Assembly (NCBI GenBank): GCA_002396665.1
Contig: DGYJ01000031.1
Coordinates: forward strand, 1-6,244
Source of the DNA: Bdellovibrionaceae bacterium UBA5009
Lineage (GTDB): Bacteria; Bdellovibrionota; Bdellovibrionia; Bdellovibrionales; Bdellovibrionaceae
Direction: 5' to 3'
DNA length: 6,244 bases
In this document: piece by piece, positions 5,994 to 6,244 of the stretch
Layout of the letters: each line of letters starts with the position of its first letter
Numbering within the stretch: the first letter of the stretch is position 1
Position numbers and translations under genes: made by a program
Notes under the pieces: model-generated
The model's input: the letters and a program-made list of their open reading frames with translations, nothing else
What the model was told of the DNA's origin: nothing
Database searches by the model: none

Positions 5994-6244
5994 TTTGCAC
6001 CCATAGAGTAAAGTTGATTCACTTGCGAACACATCATTTTTAATTCAGAACTTGAAATACTGCTAACTGATCGGCCTTCGTAGTAATCTGCACAAACATT
6101 TAAATTGCCCAGCATTTTTTCGATCTTATTGTAGGTCTCAAGGCGATAGCCCATGCGAGTGTTCATTATATCATTGGCCAAGTCGCCAGCAGGGGCCTTT
6201 GGCAAATCAAAATGATCCATGATCAAATCCTGCATAATTCTAGA
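5990..6244 (-). CDS. C-terminal part of an unrecognised protein, cut by window edge
   Basis: The reverse strand is open from the window edge at 6244 to a TGA at 5992-5990, giving the last 84 residues of a protein. An ATG at 6235 is in frame, but no ribosome binding site precedes it and the frame continues upstream, so I read this as a 3' fragment. The segment is mostly helical and polar, with SRIMQDLIMDHFDLPKAP, then NTRMGYRLETYNKIEKML, and two cysteines (NVCADYY and MMCSQV) that could pair if the protein is exported. No family is recognised. Its stop overlaps the ATG of the next gene by 4 nt (ATGA), so the two are translationally coupled and probably belong to the same function. Confidence 0.65.
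   Translation of the reverse strand, partial: SRIMQDLIMDHFDLPKAPAGDLANDIMNTRMGYRLETYNKIEKMLGNLNVCADYYEGRSVSSISSSELKMMCSQVNQLYSMGAK

Overview
The window reads as a chromosomal stretch of an AT-rich Gram-negative bacterium. Exported proteins carry lipoprotein or Sec type I signal peptides, and genes are packed with 1-4 nt overlaps. Low G+C, a long multi-helix membrane sensor-like protein and orphan secreted proteins with small motifs would fit a Bdellovibrionota-type organism (Bdellovibrio/Bacteriovorax relatives). That placement is an impression from style, not a proof. No tRNA, rRNA, CRISPR array, insertion sequence or phage gene is visible.

Layout. (1) Positions 1-543, minus strand: the first 181 residues of a polytopic membrane protein, cut by the window edge, whose architecture suggests the sensor part of a signalling protein. 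(2) Positions 544-721: a divergent intergenic region with candidate promoters in both directions and three closely spaced inverted repeats on the transporter side. (3) Positions 722-4076, plus strand: a complete three-gene ABC importer operon with a substrate-binding lipoprotein, a fused two-domain permease and an ATPase. The genes are joined by TGATG and ATGA overlaps. The family is that of ferric iron (FbpABC/AfuABC), thiamine, phosphonate and hexose-phosphate importers; the substrate cannot be read from sequence. (4) Positions 4082-6244, minus strand: a probable three-gene operon converging on the transporter. It holds the C-terminal end of an unrecognised protein, an exported 386-residue protein with motifs resembling an ADP-ribosyltransferase-type fold, and an exported 240-residue protein with four cysteines in its mature part.

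How they work together. The importer is self-contained: the lipoprotein captures solute in the periplasm, the permease forms the channel, and the ATPase drives transport. The divergent membrane gene may be independent or may share regulation through the common intergenic region. The minus-strand cluster is the least explained part of the window: its two complete genes encode exported, non-membrane proteins of unknown role, tightly linked and probably translated from one message.
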